64,000 nucleotides of DNA from Pelotomaculum sp. PtaB.Bin104 (GTDB lineage Bacteria; Bacillota; Desulfotomaculia; Desulfotomaculales; Pelotomaculaceae): NCBI GenBank assembly GCA_002067205.1, contig MVQL01000241.1, forward strand, positions 62,001 through 126,000. The letters run 5' to 3'. This document shows, piece after piece, positions 51,467-59,632 of the stretch. The notes under the pieces are model-generated. The model saw nothing but the letters and a program-made list of their open reading frames with translations, did no database searches and was not told the origin of the DNA. Each line of letters starts with the position of its first letter. The first letter of the stretch is position 1. The position numbers and the translations under genes are program-made.

Positions 51467-51891
51467 CTTTTTTGCACTAGTTCGAATAAAAGGTCTTTGA
51501 AATGTTCCCGGTCCAATGGATGTAAAAATACTTCTAAAATTTTTGACAATATTTTGCCCTTGGTTGATACGAGCAGTATTTTACCTTTAGCTGCTGAAAT
51601 ACTGCCGATCTGACTAAAGGAGATTTCTTTTGTGCCAAACCAGCTTTTTATTATTAAACAGCGCCTGGTAATGATATACTTTTTGGATACAGCCGGAAGA
51701 TAAAATGTAATTAGGTCCATTAAGGCAAATAATAGCATTATGGTCACAGCCCTGGTCCAGGACCAGCGGTACATAAGTAAAAAGATTAGGTTTAGGGAAA
51801 CTCCTGTGATCACTACTCTTTTCAAGTTTACTGAGTAAGGCGGGTGTCTGGTCTCGAAAATAACGTCTTCTTGATGATCCATTGCTATCAC
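51463..51891 (-). CDS. Membrane protein with bacterial PH-like domain
   Basis: A 142-residue protein with two hydrophobic helices (about 24-45 and 48-65) followed by a short beta-type domain: KKYIITRRCLIIKSWFGTKEI. This helix-pair-plus-PH layout is that of YdbT/bPH2-type proteins. Function unknown. It overlaps the end of the convergent GDT1 gene. Confidence 0.65.
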   Translation of the reverse strand: MIAMDHQEDVIFETRHPPYSVNLKRVVITGVSLNLIFLLMYRWSWTRAVTIMLLFALMDLITFYLPAVSKKYIITRRCLIIKSWFGTKEISFSQIGSISAAKGKILLVSTKGKILSKILEVFLHPLDREHFKDLLFELVQKS

Positions 51892-52165
51892 TCCAAATTA
51901 CTTATTGTCGGTAATTAATTCGGCACAGGTAATTTAAAATCCTGTTACCAAAAATTTAATCATGTTAGGGAACTAATTTTAATATTATCAAAAATCAATT
52001 TGTCTTCGGAAAAACATCGATTTACATCCCATAACTAATACTACCCAAGATAAAGACAGCATGGTATAATAACACTACTTGCAAAGCATAATATTTTTTT
52101 AAATAGGATTATTAGTGAGTATGATCAGGATATTAATATATACTGCTTCAAAGATGCAACCGGTT

Positions 52166-52205
52166 TTATGCAATAATGCAGTTGGTTATGCAAAAATGCA
52201 GTCGG
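52166..52205 (+). promoter_or_regulatory. Tandem TGCA-N4-TGCA upstream activator sites
   Basis: Two 20-base direct repeats (52166-52185 and 52186-52205), each containing the palindrome TGCA-N4-TGCA (52169-52180 and 52189-52200) and ending GCAGTTGG or GCAGTCGG. A partial third unit (ATGCAACCGG, near 52154-52163) precedes them. The spacing, two helical turns apart and 55-85 bases upstream of a sigma-54 promoter, is that expected for an enhancer-binding activator. The activator is unknown. Confidence 0.75.
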
Positions 52206-52254
52206 AAATTTTGCGCAGGCGGTCTTTTTTGTTAATATCCAGCCATAAAACACC

Positions 52255-52270
52255 TGGCATGAATGTTGCT
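52255..52270 (+). promoter_or_regulatory. Sigma-54 (-24/-12) promoter
   Basis: TGGCATGAATGTTGCT matches the consensus TGGCAC-N5-TTGC[AT], with exactly 10 bases between the GG and GC doublets. Transcription should start near 52282, giving a leader of about 160 bases before the biotin-carrier gene. Confidence 0.82.
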
Positions 52271-52442
52271 TAAATATATGCTAGTCAGGTGAGTTTTGTA
52301 TGTTGTGATAAGGAAGGGGATTTCCCGGAACAATAAATGTAGCAGACAGGCTATGTTCGCTACTAGATTAATGGTTGGTAAGCTTAAAGTTTAAAGGGTT
52401 TTCAAAGTTTTTTTAAATACATATGAAAGGAGGATTTTTATC

Positions 52443-52658
52443 ATGAGTGTAGCAGTTAACGCCCCAATGGCGGGAAAATTAGTTTCCATCGACGTTAAGG
52501 TTGGCGACAAAGTTAAGAAAAACGATCCTCTTGCTACCCTGGAGGCTATGAAAATGTTTATTAAAGTGTTTTCCCCGGCCGATGGAACCGTAGCAGCAAT
52601 CAGCGCAGAAGCTGATACCAATGTAGACCCGACCAAAGTGATTATGACTCTAGAGTAA
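52443..52658 (+). CDS. Biotin carboxyl carrier protein of a decarboxylase/carboxylase
   Basis: A 71-residue biotinyl domain without the N-terminal Ala/Pro linker of most carriers. The biotin lysine is K37 in the EAMKM motif; the APMAGK and GDKVKKND turns are typical. It would carry CO2 between a carboxyltransferase (alpha subunit, absent here) and the membrane beta subunit at 53715. AAAGGAGGA is the ribosome site. First gene after the sigma-54 promoter. Confidence 0.92.
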   Translation: MSVAVNAPMAGKLVSIDVKVGDKVKKNDPLATLEAMKMFIKVFSPADGTVAAISAEADTNVDPTKVIMTLE

Positions 52659-52763
52659 TGGAAAAAATGATGCCGGCCGTCACCGCGGGCACCCTTCCTT
52701 ATCTAATACCTGTGTGGCGGCCGTCAACATTTTTCTAAATTAAAATCATAGGGGAGGTGTAGT

Positions 52764-53567
52764 ATGGGAGCAAATGAATTTATTGCCGGATTATTGGCAA
52801 TATGTGTGATCAACCTAGTCCTGAGCGGTGACAATGCCGTCGTGATTGCGCTAGCCAGCCGGAACTTGCCGGATAAACAGCGGAAGTTGGCAATCTTTTG
52901 GGGGAGTTTTGCAGCAATTGCTTTGCGTGTAGTCCTAACCATTGTTGCGGTGATGCTTTTGAAAATACCTTACCTGCAAACAATCGGTGGTTTGTTGCTG
53001 GTCTGGATCGGGATTAAACTTCTGGTTAGTGAAGAAGATGAAGAAGATATGGAAGCGTCCAGCAACGTGGTTACGGCCATCAAGACTATTGTTGTCGCCG
53101 ACCTGATCATGAGTCTGGACAATGTGCTTGCTGTGGCGGCGGCCAGTAAGGGGAATTTTACGTTATTGATTATAGGTCTTGTGATCAGCATCCCAATTAT
53201 TATTGTCGGTAGTCAACTGCTTGTCTGGTTAATGAATAAGTTTCCAGCCTTTGTCTATGTCGGCGCCGGCTTAATTGCCTGGACCGCTGGCGAGATGATT
53301 AATACGGATAAAAAAATCGCGCCCTTGATTTATAATTTCAGCCATGCCAGTGCGGAAGAGGTTGCACATTTCTTTAATTCCTCCGTGGAGGAATTGGCTA
53401 AGTTCTATAAGACTACGACCGACGGAATTATTCAGGCCATGCCCCAATCGGTCCTGAATTTGCCGGAAAGTCTGGAATGGGTGCTTCCTGCCATTATCAC
53501 GGTGTTTGTTTGTGCTTATGGCTGGTGGGTAAAAAACCACAGGAAACAACAGTCAGTGACCGAATAG
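52764..53567 (+). CDS. TerC family membrane protein (YjbE type)
   Basis: A 267-residue protein with about seven helices and the TerC aspartates in LSGDNAVV (21-28) and MSLDNVLA. A soluble insertion (about 180-240) before the last helix is unusual. TerC/YjbE proteins are linked to Mn2+ export and metalation of secreted enzymes. GGGAGGTG ribosome site. It sits inside the biotin-carrier/decarboxylase cluster; whether it belongs functionally is unclear. Confidence 0.88.
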   Translation: MGANEFIAGLLAICVINLVLSGDNAVVIALASRNLPDKQRKLAIFWGSFAAIALRVVLTIVAVMLLKIPYLQTIGGLLLVWIGIKLLVSEEDEEDMEASSNVVTAIKTIVVADLIMSLDNVLAVAAASKGNFTLLIIGLVISIPIIIVGSQLLVWLMNKFPAFVYVGAGLIAWTAGEMINTDKKIAPLIYNFSHASAEEVAHFFNSSVEELAKFYKTTTDGIIQAMPQSVLNLPESLEWVLPAIITVFVCAYGWWVKNHRKQQSVTE

Positions 53568-53714
53568 TTTTGCATTTTTGGTGAATGCCGCAGCCTAAGT
53601 TTATGCTTTTATTAGAGTATTTATGTTTTCTTATTGGTATGACGACCATCAGTGTGACCCATCTGCCTGGTGGTTATGTGAGTTTTTATGTTGAATGAGG
53701 GGTGGTATAACGAA

Positions 53715-54974
53715 ATGCTAGAAGTTATCACTAGTTATGATTTTCTTTTTAATGTTTTTGGCGGATTTACGCACTTTACCTGGCAATCAGGTGTGATGTT
53801 AGCTATTGGCGCAGTTTTAATTTACCTGGGCGTTGCCAAGGATTACGAGCCGCTTTTGCTCGTGCCCATTGGGTTTGGCTGCATTCTGGCTAACTTGCCC
53901 TTAACTAATTTAATTCATGTGCCGCGCGAAGGCTTTGTGTTTCATGATGGTATCCAAGATATTTTGAATAATGCCGGTATTTTACCTTTCAAAGAAGGTG
54001 TTCAGCTTGTCGATGAAGGCATCCTGGACGTGCTTTATAATGCTGGCGTTGGCAACGAGCTGTTCCCCTGTCTGTTGTTCATCGGCATCGGCGCCATGAC
54101 CGACTTCGGCCCGCTGTTGCAAAATCCCCGGATCCTCTTACTGGGCGGCGCAGGCCAGTTTGGTATCTTTTTAACCCTGATCCTGGCCCTTACTCTGGGT
54201 TATGAAAAACTAGAAGCAATTTGTATTGCCATTATCGGTGCCTGTGACGGTCCTACTTCCATTTATATTACCACTAAATTCAACCCGGCGCTGCTCGGCC
54301 CGATTTCAGTGGCTGCTTATTCTTATATGTCACTGGTGCCGATTATCCAGCCCCCGGTGATGAAGTTGTGTACAAGCAAAAGAGAGCGGGAAATGATAAT
54401 GTCTTACGAGATGCTCAAACCGGTTACCCAAACGACTAAGACATTATTCCCGGTCGTAGTTACAATTGTTACCCTGCTGATTGCCCCCTCCGGCGCTCCT
54501 TTGATGGGTACCTTAATGCTGGGCAACTTCCTGAGAGAGTGCGGTGTGGTTGGCCGCCTGGTGAAGTCGGCGGAAACTGAAATTGCCAGTGTTACAACCC
54601 TGTTCCTCGGGTTGACAGTTGGCTCGACCATGAATGGTGACGTGTTCTTAACTGCAAAAACGCTTGGTATTTTCGCCCTCGGCTTCATCGCCATTTGCGG
54701 TGATACCGCCTTTGGTGTTTTCGGTGCCAAGTTTATGAACCTCTTCTCGAAAGTAAAGATCAACCCGCTGATTGGCGCGGCCGGCATCTCGGCTTTTCCG
54801 ATGGCGGCCCGCGTAGTGCATAAGGTGGGGAATGAAGCTAACCCACAATCCTACTTGTTGATGCATGCTATGGGTGTAAACACCGGCGGGCAGATCGGGT
54901 CGGTGCTGGCGGCCAGCGTGATGATTGCTGTCATAACCGCTTTGCAAACTATGGGCGTTGATTTAACTTTATAA
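53715..54974 (+). CDS. Na+-translocating decarboxylase beta subunit
   Basis: About 419 residues from ATG 53715 (GAGGGGTGG at 53697-53705); a longer frame from 53688 lacks a ribosome site. It is a polytopic protein matching OadB/MmdB/GcdB: the ACDGPTSIY motif with the key aspartate, and GSTMNGDVFL and NTGGQIGSVLAA near the end. It couples decarboxylation of carboxybiotin to Na+ export. With the biotin carrier and an OadG-like peptide, it forms a partial methylmalonyl-CoA or oxaloacetate decarboxylase. No alpha subunit is present in the window. Confidence 0.94.
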   Translation: MLEVITSYDFLFNVFGGFTHFTWQSGVMLAIGAVLIYLGVAKDYEPLLLVPIGFGCILANLPLTNLIHVPREGFVFHDGIQDILNNAGILPFKEGVQLVDEGILDVLYNAGVGNELFPCLLFIGIGAMTDFGPLLQNPRILLLGGAGQFGIFLTLILALTLGYEKLEAICIAIIGACDGPTSIYITTKFNPALLGPISVAAYSYMSLVPIIQPPVMKLCTSKREREMIMSYEMLKPVTQTTKTLFPVVVTIVTLLIAPSGAPLMGTLMLGNFLRECGVVGRLVKSAETEIASVTTLFLGLTVGSTMNGDVFLTAKTLGIFALGFIAICGDTAFGVFGAKFMNLFSKVKINPLIGAAGISAFPMAARVVHKVGNEANPQSYLLMHAMGVNTGGQIGSVLAASVMIAVITALQTMGVDLTL

Positions 54975-55004
54975 ATAATACAGGTTTAAAGTAGGTGATA
55001 ATAA

Positions 55005-55127
55005 GTGACAGAAATGGGAGATATGAATTTCGGATGGTTGTTAGCGATTGTGGCCGGGGGATTAACCATGATTTCCCTGGGGGTTATGATTGTTGTGGTT
55101 AATGTATTGAAGAGTTTTCAAAAGTAA
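55005..55127 (+). CDS. OadG-related small membrane subunit
   Basis: A 40-residue open frame (GTG 55005, AGGTGA six bases upstream) with one long hydrophobic helix flanked by an acidic N-terminus and a K-x-x-Q-K tail. It starts 30 bases after the beta subunit stop. Size, topology and position match the small OadG-like subunits that accompany Na+-pumping decarboxylases and hold the complex together. Confidence 0.72.
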   Translation: MTEMGDMNFGWLLAIVAGGLTMISLGVMIVVVNVLKSFQK

Positions 55128-55222
55128 TAATTCAATATTTTGCTTTAATTTTGGGTCAGCCTTGTGGGTATTCTGTATGCCATGAGGCTTTTTGCTGATT
55201 TTATAAAATAACCTGTTCTGCC

Positions 55223-55251
55223 TTGACTTTTGTCCGGGGAAACGTTAAAAT
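55223..55251 (+). promoter_or_regulatory. Promoter of tRNA-Pro(GGG)
   Basis: TTGACT (55223-55228), 17-base spacer, TAAAAT (55246-55251), 12 bases before the mature tRNA 5' end. Confidence 0.72.
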
Positions 55252-55263
55252 AATGGTTGTTGA

Positions 55264-55341
55264 TCGGGGCGTAGCTCAGTTTGGCTAGAGCGCTACCTTG
55301 GGGTGGTAGAGGCCGCACGTTCAAGTCGTGTCGCTCCGACC
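55264..55341 (+). tRNA. tRNA-Pro (anticodon GGG)
   Basis: A 78-base cloverleaf with CCA encoded. Acceptor CGGGGCG pairs with CGCTCCG (one G-U). Anticodon stem CTACC/GGTAG encloses TTGGGGT, giving anticodon GGG. The T-loop is GTTCAAGTC. Confidence 0.93.
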
Positions 55342-55370
55342 AGTAAAACAATTTTTGATATAATAATTTG

Positions 55371-55412
55371 AAAGGCTATGGCTATATTGCTATAGCTTAT
55401 TTCTTTTTCACG
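55371..55412 (+). terminator. Possible terminator after tRNA-Pro
   Basis: AAGGCTATGGC and GCTATAGCTT can form an imperfect stem around TATATT, followed by ATTTCTTTTT. Confidence 0.45.
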
Positions 55413-55506
55413 AGCAGCACTTTATTTTAAAAGCTATACTTTATTATCATGCAATATGTTGCTGTTTGTTTTAAAAATTGTTCCTATATAAATGTTTAGC
55501 GACTGA

Positions 55507-56449
55507 TGAGTATTCCGGGTATAACTGAACAGTTTGACCGCTAAGATTGAACATTGTCTCCGTTTTAAACTGAACACCGATTCCGGCGAAGTTGAACACA
55601 GGATATGGCCCTTCTGCTAAATTGAATTTATGCATCTAAAAGATGCAAATAAATTCAAGGAGGGTCATTCCAGATGACCAGTTACAAAGAGATTCTGCGG
55701 CTCCACAACCTCGGAATCAACAACACCTGAATTGCTTCAGGATGTGGATGCTCGCGAACCACGGTTATTAACGTGATTCAAAGAGCAAAGGATCGAGGGT
55801 TGAGTTGGCCGATGGCAGCCGAAATGTCCGACAAGGAGTTGTCACAACACCTATTTCCTCCAGGGAGTACTAAGCCAACGTACAAAATGCCGGATTATGA
55901 ATACATCCATCGAGAGATGGCAAAAAGCGGCGTGACCTTAACTCTGTTATGGCTTGAATATTGTGACCAGTGCCGCGAGTCCAGCCAAGTACCGTATAAG
56001 TCAACCCAGTTTAACAAATATTACGCTGACTATGTAAAAAGCACAAAGGCGACCATGCATATTCACCATAAGCCGGGGGAAATCATGGAGGTGGACTGGG
56101 CGGGGCAACCGCTGGGATTATTGATACAGACACTGGAAAAATTATTCCAGCCTATGTGTTTGTGGCTGCCTTGCCATACAGCGGCTATTCATATGTGGAA
56201 GCTTTCCTCTCACAAAATCAAGAGAGCTGGATTACTGCCCACATCAACGCTTACCGGTTTTTTGGCGGCGTTACTCGTATCCTTGTACCGGACAACTTGA
56301 AAACTGGAGTTGAAAGAGTTACCAAAGAAGCAACTATCATCAATAAGACCTATCAGCAATGTACAGCTTCTGCGGAAGAACTGTTCAATTAACACGGTCT
56401 AAGTGTTCAACTTCAGCGGTTCAGGTGTTTTTTCTCAGCGGAATATTCA
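55507..56449 (+). mobile_element. Decayed IS21-family element, internally deleted
   Basis: The ends are inverted: TGAGTATTCCG (55507-55517) matches the complement of CGGAATATTCA (56439-56449) with one mismatch. Inside each end lie further copies of a (C)GAAGTTGAACAC-like motif, the multiple terminal repeats typical of IS21. It contains an istA pseudogene truncated near its middle and no istB. About 940 bases remain of a usual 2-2.5 kb. No clear target duplication is visible. Confidence 0.72.
55674..56392 (+). pseudogene. istA: IstA transposase, disrupted
   Basis: The N-terminus MTSYKEILRLHN and GCSRTTV helix-turn-helix, the VDWAGQ first catalytic aspartate and a following VPDNLKTGVERVTK identify an IS21 IstA. 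Three lesions are seen. An in-frame TGA lies at 55728-55730 after 18 codons. A missing base near 56110 shifts the frame after VDWAGQ. The homology ends abruptly near 56365, before the last catalytic residue. A TGCATC/GATGCA hairpin and AAGGAGGG precede the ATG. Confidence 0.88.
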
Positions 56450-56722
56450 ATTTATCAAGGATTACATAACAATTGCATGAAACAGTATTCACTTTACAAC
56501 CAAGCTATTAGACGTGAAACATCAAAGGAAACTTTGTTCCAGAGTATAGTCATGGGGAATATTGAGGGCACCGGCGAGAATAATTTTTAAATAATGAATC
56601 AAATGGCAATAATGATAATTGACAATCTTCAGTCAACAATTTATACTCGTTACATAAGTAATAAGTTAAGTCTTTTTTATTTATGGTTGATTATTAATTT
56701 AAAATGAATTACACCTAGGGAG

Positions 56723-57028
56723 GTGATCCGCTTCGTTGACGTCCCCTGGGGCTTCACTACGGCTGCGCTTACAGCAGTTGTGCTCATCCCGGTGTATAAT
56801 GACTTCGGTATTCACCCATTAGTCGCAACCATGGCCTACCTGGCGGGTATCAACTTCTTCCTGCTGAGTTACCAGCAGCCATGGCTTCCGATGGCTGAAG
56901 GTATGATTCAAGGAAAAGGGTGGGCGCCCAGCCACGTTATATTATTCGGTTTGATCTATACTGTATCGGTTTTTGTTGCAATTCTAGTGGCCATGCCATA
57001 TTGGAAGATGATCGGTGTTATCCGTTAA
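56723..57028 (+). pseudogene. C-terminal remnant of a DASS-type carboxylate/anion transporter
   Basis: About 101 codons with three hydrophobic helices (FTTAALTAVVLIPVYNDFGIHP, cited by its L-I-P-V and H-P ends). The pattern matches the last part of divalent-anion:Na+ symporters (about 450 residues). The GTG at its 5' end lies inside a GGGAGGTG and no upstream part of the gene remains. The decayed IS21 element ends about 270 bases upstream, so insertion and deletion probably removed the rest. A dicarboxylate carrier next to a decarboxylase cluster would make sense. Confidence 0.6.
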
Positions 57029-57054
57029 AACGAGTAATTTTTTAGATAACTAAT

Positions 57055-57103
57055 AAACCCCGCGTGTAGACAACACAATTTGTCTATTCCCGGGGGTTTT
57101 ATT
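57055..57103 (+). terminator. Terminator after the transporter remnant
   Basis: Outer arms AAACCCC/GGGGTTT (57055-57061 with 57093-57099) and an inner stem TAGACAA/TTGTCTA (57067-57073 with 57080-57086), ending in TTTTATTT. Confidence 0.75.
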
Positions 57104-57318
57104 TACGAAATTATCGCGTAATTTTGTTTTAAGATTGTGATTTAAAATTAGGGCTATTAAAACCAGTATTGTGGATATTTGCGTATTGATGATAAATTAT
57201 TAATTAATAGGCTAGAAATATAAGAATGATCGAGCCGATGGTAACTGGAGCAAGTAAAAAAATAAAGTCTTGTCCGCTATAAACCGCAACAAAACAATTA
57301 ATTTAGGGAGGCGATGTT

Positions 57319-58728
57319 ATGATTGGAGCAGAGCCAGTTGACTTACAGCCTATTTTTTATCCAAAGCGAATAGCAATTTTCGGAGTAACCGATACTCCTG
57401 ACCGGGTGGGCTATAATATTCTGCAAAGTGTTTTGTACGGCGGGTTTACCGGGAAGGTTTACCCGATTCATCCCCGCCACCAGGAGGTGCTCGGGTGCAA
57501 GGTTTATAAAAGCCTTGCCGATGTTCCTGAGCCAGTAGATATGGCGATTATTTGCCTGAACCAGCATGCAACCGTAGAGACTATAGAGATCTGTGGCCGC
57601 GCCGGAGTAAAAGGGGCCATCTGTAGCGCCGGTGGATTTCGTGAGACTGGGGAAGAAGGTCAGACATTAGAAAGACGCTTAATTGAAACGGCAGAAAAAT
57701 ACAAATTGCCGATAATTGGGCCCAACACGCTGGGTATGATTAATAATGACGGTAATTTTTATAGTACTTTTTATCCGCTCAATATACCTGCCGGGAAGGT
57801 GTCCGTAATTTCACAGAGCGGGGGCATGGGCCTTACTTTCATCCATCAGGCCATTGATGAGGGTTTAGGTATTAATAAGTTTATCGGGGTGGGCAACTGT
57901 TCAAATGTTGGCTTTGCAGATTGCCTTGATTACCTGGAAAACGATGATTCTACTCAGGTTATTGGAATTTTTATTGAAGGCACAAGCGACGCCGCACGAT
58001 TTGCCCGTACTGCTGGCCGGGTAGCCCGGAGGAAGCCGGTGGTAGTCTATAAGGCCGGGAGGCTGAAGGGCGCCGACCAATACACCCAGACCCATACCGG
58101 TGCTTCAGCTGGGTCTTATCAACTATACCGGGATATTCTGCACCAGCATGGTGTCTTTACAGTAGATAATATTTCTGAACTGGTAGTAGCCTGTAAAGCC
58201 CTGTCTCTTCAGCCACTACCACAAGGCAACCGGGTGGGTATTCTTACCCATACGGCAGGGCCTGCGGTTGTAATGATTGACCGACTAAAGCCGGCAGGCT
58301 GTGTGATTCCGGCTTTGAAAGACGAGACAATCAGCCGGGTTAAACAGATCATTGGCGTTGACGACCCGCCTGTTGTACTTCAAAACCCATTGGATTCAGC
58401 GGGATTGGGCTTCAGCCGGCCAATATATGGCGGGCTGGCTGATGCTATGCTGGCAGACGAAAATATTGACCTGCTGCTGGCAGTGTATTGCCTGCACCAA
58501 ACCTGGGAGTTGCCTGCAGCTGAGTTAATTTCCGCCTATAGAAAAAATAATAAGCCTTTAATAGTTAATTTTGTGGGCAATTGGCAAGGTTGCCGGCCGG
58601 ACCAGGAATTTATGCAACAAGCCGGTGTGCCGCTGTTCACCGCGCCGGAAAAAACTGCGGTGGCGGCTGCTGCACTGGTGCATTACGGGATAAGGCAAAA
58701 AGGTGGTGACAGCAGTGACAGTAAATGA
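57319..58728 (+). CDS. ADP-forming acyl-CoA synthetase, alpha subunit
   Basis: A 469-residue protein with an N-terminal CoA-binding Rossmann domain (about 10-140, FGVTDTPDRVG) and two succinyl-CoA-ligase-like domains. The phosphorylated histidine is H259 in TQTHTGA. SQSGGMG near 166 binds CoA/phosphate. It forms the acyl-CoA/phospho-enzyme half of acetyl-CoA synthetase (ADP-forming), which makes ATP from acetyl- or propionyl-CoA. GGGAGGCG ribosome site. The beta subunit overlaps it by 26 bases. Confidence 0.92.
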   Translation: MIGAEPVDLQPIFYPKRIAIFGVTDTPDRVGYNILQSVLYGGFTGKVYPIHPRHQEVLGCKVYKSLADVPEPVDMAIICLNQHATVETIEICGRAGVKGAICSAGGFRETGEEGQTLERRLIETAEKYKLPIIGPNTLGMINNDGNFYSTFYPLNIPAGKVSVISQSGGMGLTFIHQAIDEGLGINKFIGVGNCSNVGFADCLDYLENDDSTQVIGIFIEGTSDAARFARTAGRVARRKPVVVYKAGRLKGADQYTQTHTGASAGSYQLYRDILHQHGVFTVDNISELVVACKALSLQPLPQGNRVGILTHTAGPAVVMIDRLKPAGCVIPALKDETISRVKQIIGVDDPPVVLQNPLDSAGLGFSRPIYGGLADAMLADENIDLLLAVYCLHQTWELPAAELISAYRKNNKPLIVNFVGNWQGCRPDQEFMQQAGVPLFTAPEKTAVAAAALVHYGIRQKGGDSSDSK

Positions 58729-59398
58729 GATTATTGATCTTGCCACAGCATCAGGCCGGCGGTTACTGTTTGCAGACGAGGCAGCAACCCTATTAAAGGC
58801 TGTGGGTATTCCTGTCGTTCCATGCCGGGTGGCGCAAGATGAGCAGGAGGCTGTACGGGCTGCCGCAGCAATAGGATACCCGGTAGCGCTTAAGGTGCGG
58901 TCGCCGGAGATTGTGCATAAAAGTGAAGCCGGTGGCGTCTGCCTTGGACTAGTAGATGAAAGTGCGGTGCGTAATGCCTACCGGCAGATAATCGATCGGG
59001 CCAGGACAGTTGATCAGTCAGCTCAAGTAACTGTACATCCAATGGTCCCCCCTGGTGTGGAGTTATTGATCGGCATGATCACTGATGCCCAGTTTGGTCA
59101 GGTGGTTGCCTTCGGTTTGGGCGGTATTTTCGTGGAGATGCTTGATGATATAACGTTCCGGCAGGTACCGCTGTTAGAAAAAGATGCGTTGGATATGCTT
59201 GAGTCAATTAAAGGCTGCGCTATTCTTAAAGGTTACCGCGGCAGCAAACCGGTTGATACAAATGCTATATCTGAAATTATTCTCAGTATTTCAAAGCTGG
59301 TGCAGCATTATCCCCGGATCAGGGAGATTGACTTAAACCCTGTCTTTGCTTATCCAGATGGCGTGTTGGTTATTGACGCACGTGTAATTGTTTTTTAA
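58703..59398 (+). CDS. ADP-forming acyl-CoA synthetase, beta (ATP-grasp) subunit
   Basis: A 231-residue ATP-grasp domain protein: G-Y-P-V-A-L-K-V-R-S near residue 58, HKSEAGGV with the second histidine, FGLGGIFVEML and DLNPV. It transfers phosphate from the alpha-subunit histidine to ADP. The split alpha/beta arrangement is typical of archaeal and some clostridial enzymes. It overlaps the alpha gene and is followed by a terminator, so the two make one operon. Confidence 0.92.
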   Translation: MVTAVTVNEIIDLATASGRRLLFADEAATLLKAVGIPVVPCRVAQDEQEAVRAAAAIGYPVALKVRSPEIVHKSEAGGVCLGLVDESAVRNAYRQIIDRARTVDQSAQVTVHPMVPPGVELLIGMITDAQFGQVVAFGLGGIFVEMLDDITFRQVPLLEKDALDMLESIKGCAILKGYRGSKPVDTNAISEIILSISKLVQHYPRIREIDLNPVFAYPDGVLVIDARVIVF

Positions 59399-59419
59399 TT
59401 TTAATTGATTACACTAGTA

Positions 59420-59455
59420 CTGGCAGGTTTAGTCAGCATGAACCTGTCAGTTTTT
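59420..59455 (+). terminator. Intrinsic terminator of the acyl-CoA synthetase operon
   Basis: CTGGCAGGTT/AACCTGTCAG (59420-59429 with 59441-59450, one G-U pair) followed by TTTTTGTG. Confidence 0.85.
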
Positions 59456-59632
59456 GTGTCAAAATATAGTTCGTGACTATTTTGTCACGATTTTTTTGCA
59501 TTGAGGCCGAAGTTAATGTAAAAATTTAATTTATATATGTACAGGAAAACGATCTGATAAGAGTTGATGAAATGCTAAAATCGGCTTTATTGTCTTAAAC
59601 AGGGTAAAATTTGCACATTAACCCTGTTTTCC

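Larger units (their letters stand above)
51892..52442. other. Regulatory region of the biotin-carrier cluster
   Basis: A 551-base gene-free region. Its left part is AT-rich without recognisable elements. Its right part holds two TGCA-N4-TGCA palindromes, a sigma-54 promoter and a long leader, each listed separately. Confidence 0.6.

Noticed and set aside
53568-53700. CTGCCTGGTGGTTATGTGAG resemblance to the end of the yybP-ykoY leader
   Set aside because: Only a short similarity; no aptamer core, no terminator stem, and it lies ahead of a decarboxylase gene with its own ribosome site.
55145-55351. Minus-strand open frame of 68 codons
   Set aside because: It lies across the tRNA-Pro(GGG) gene and its promoter; the protein is the usual antisense-tRNA artefact.
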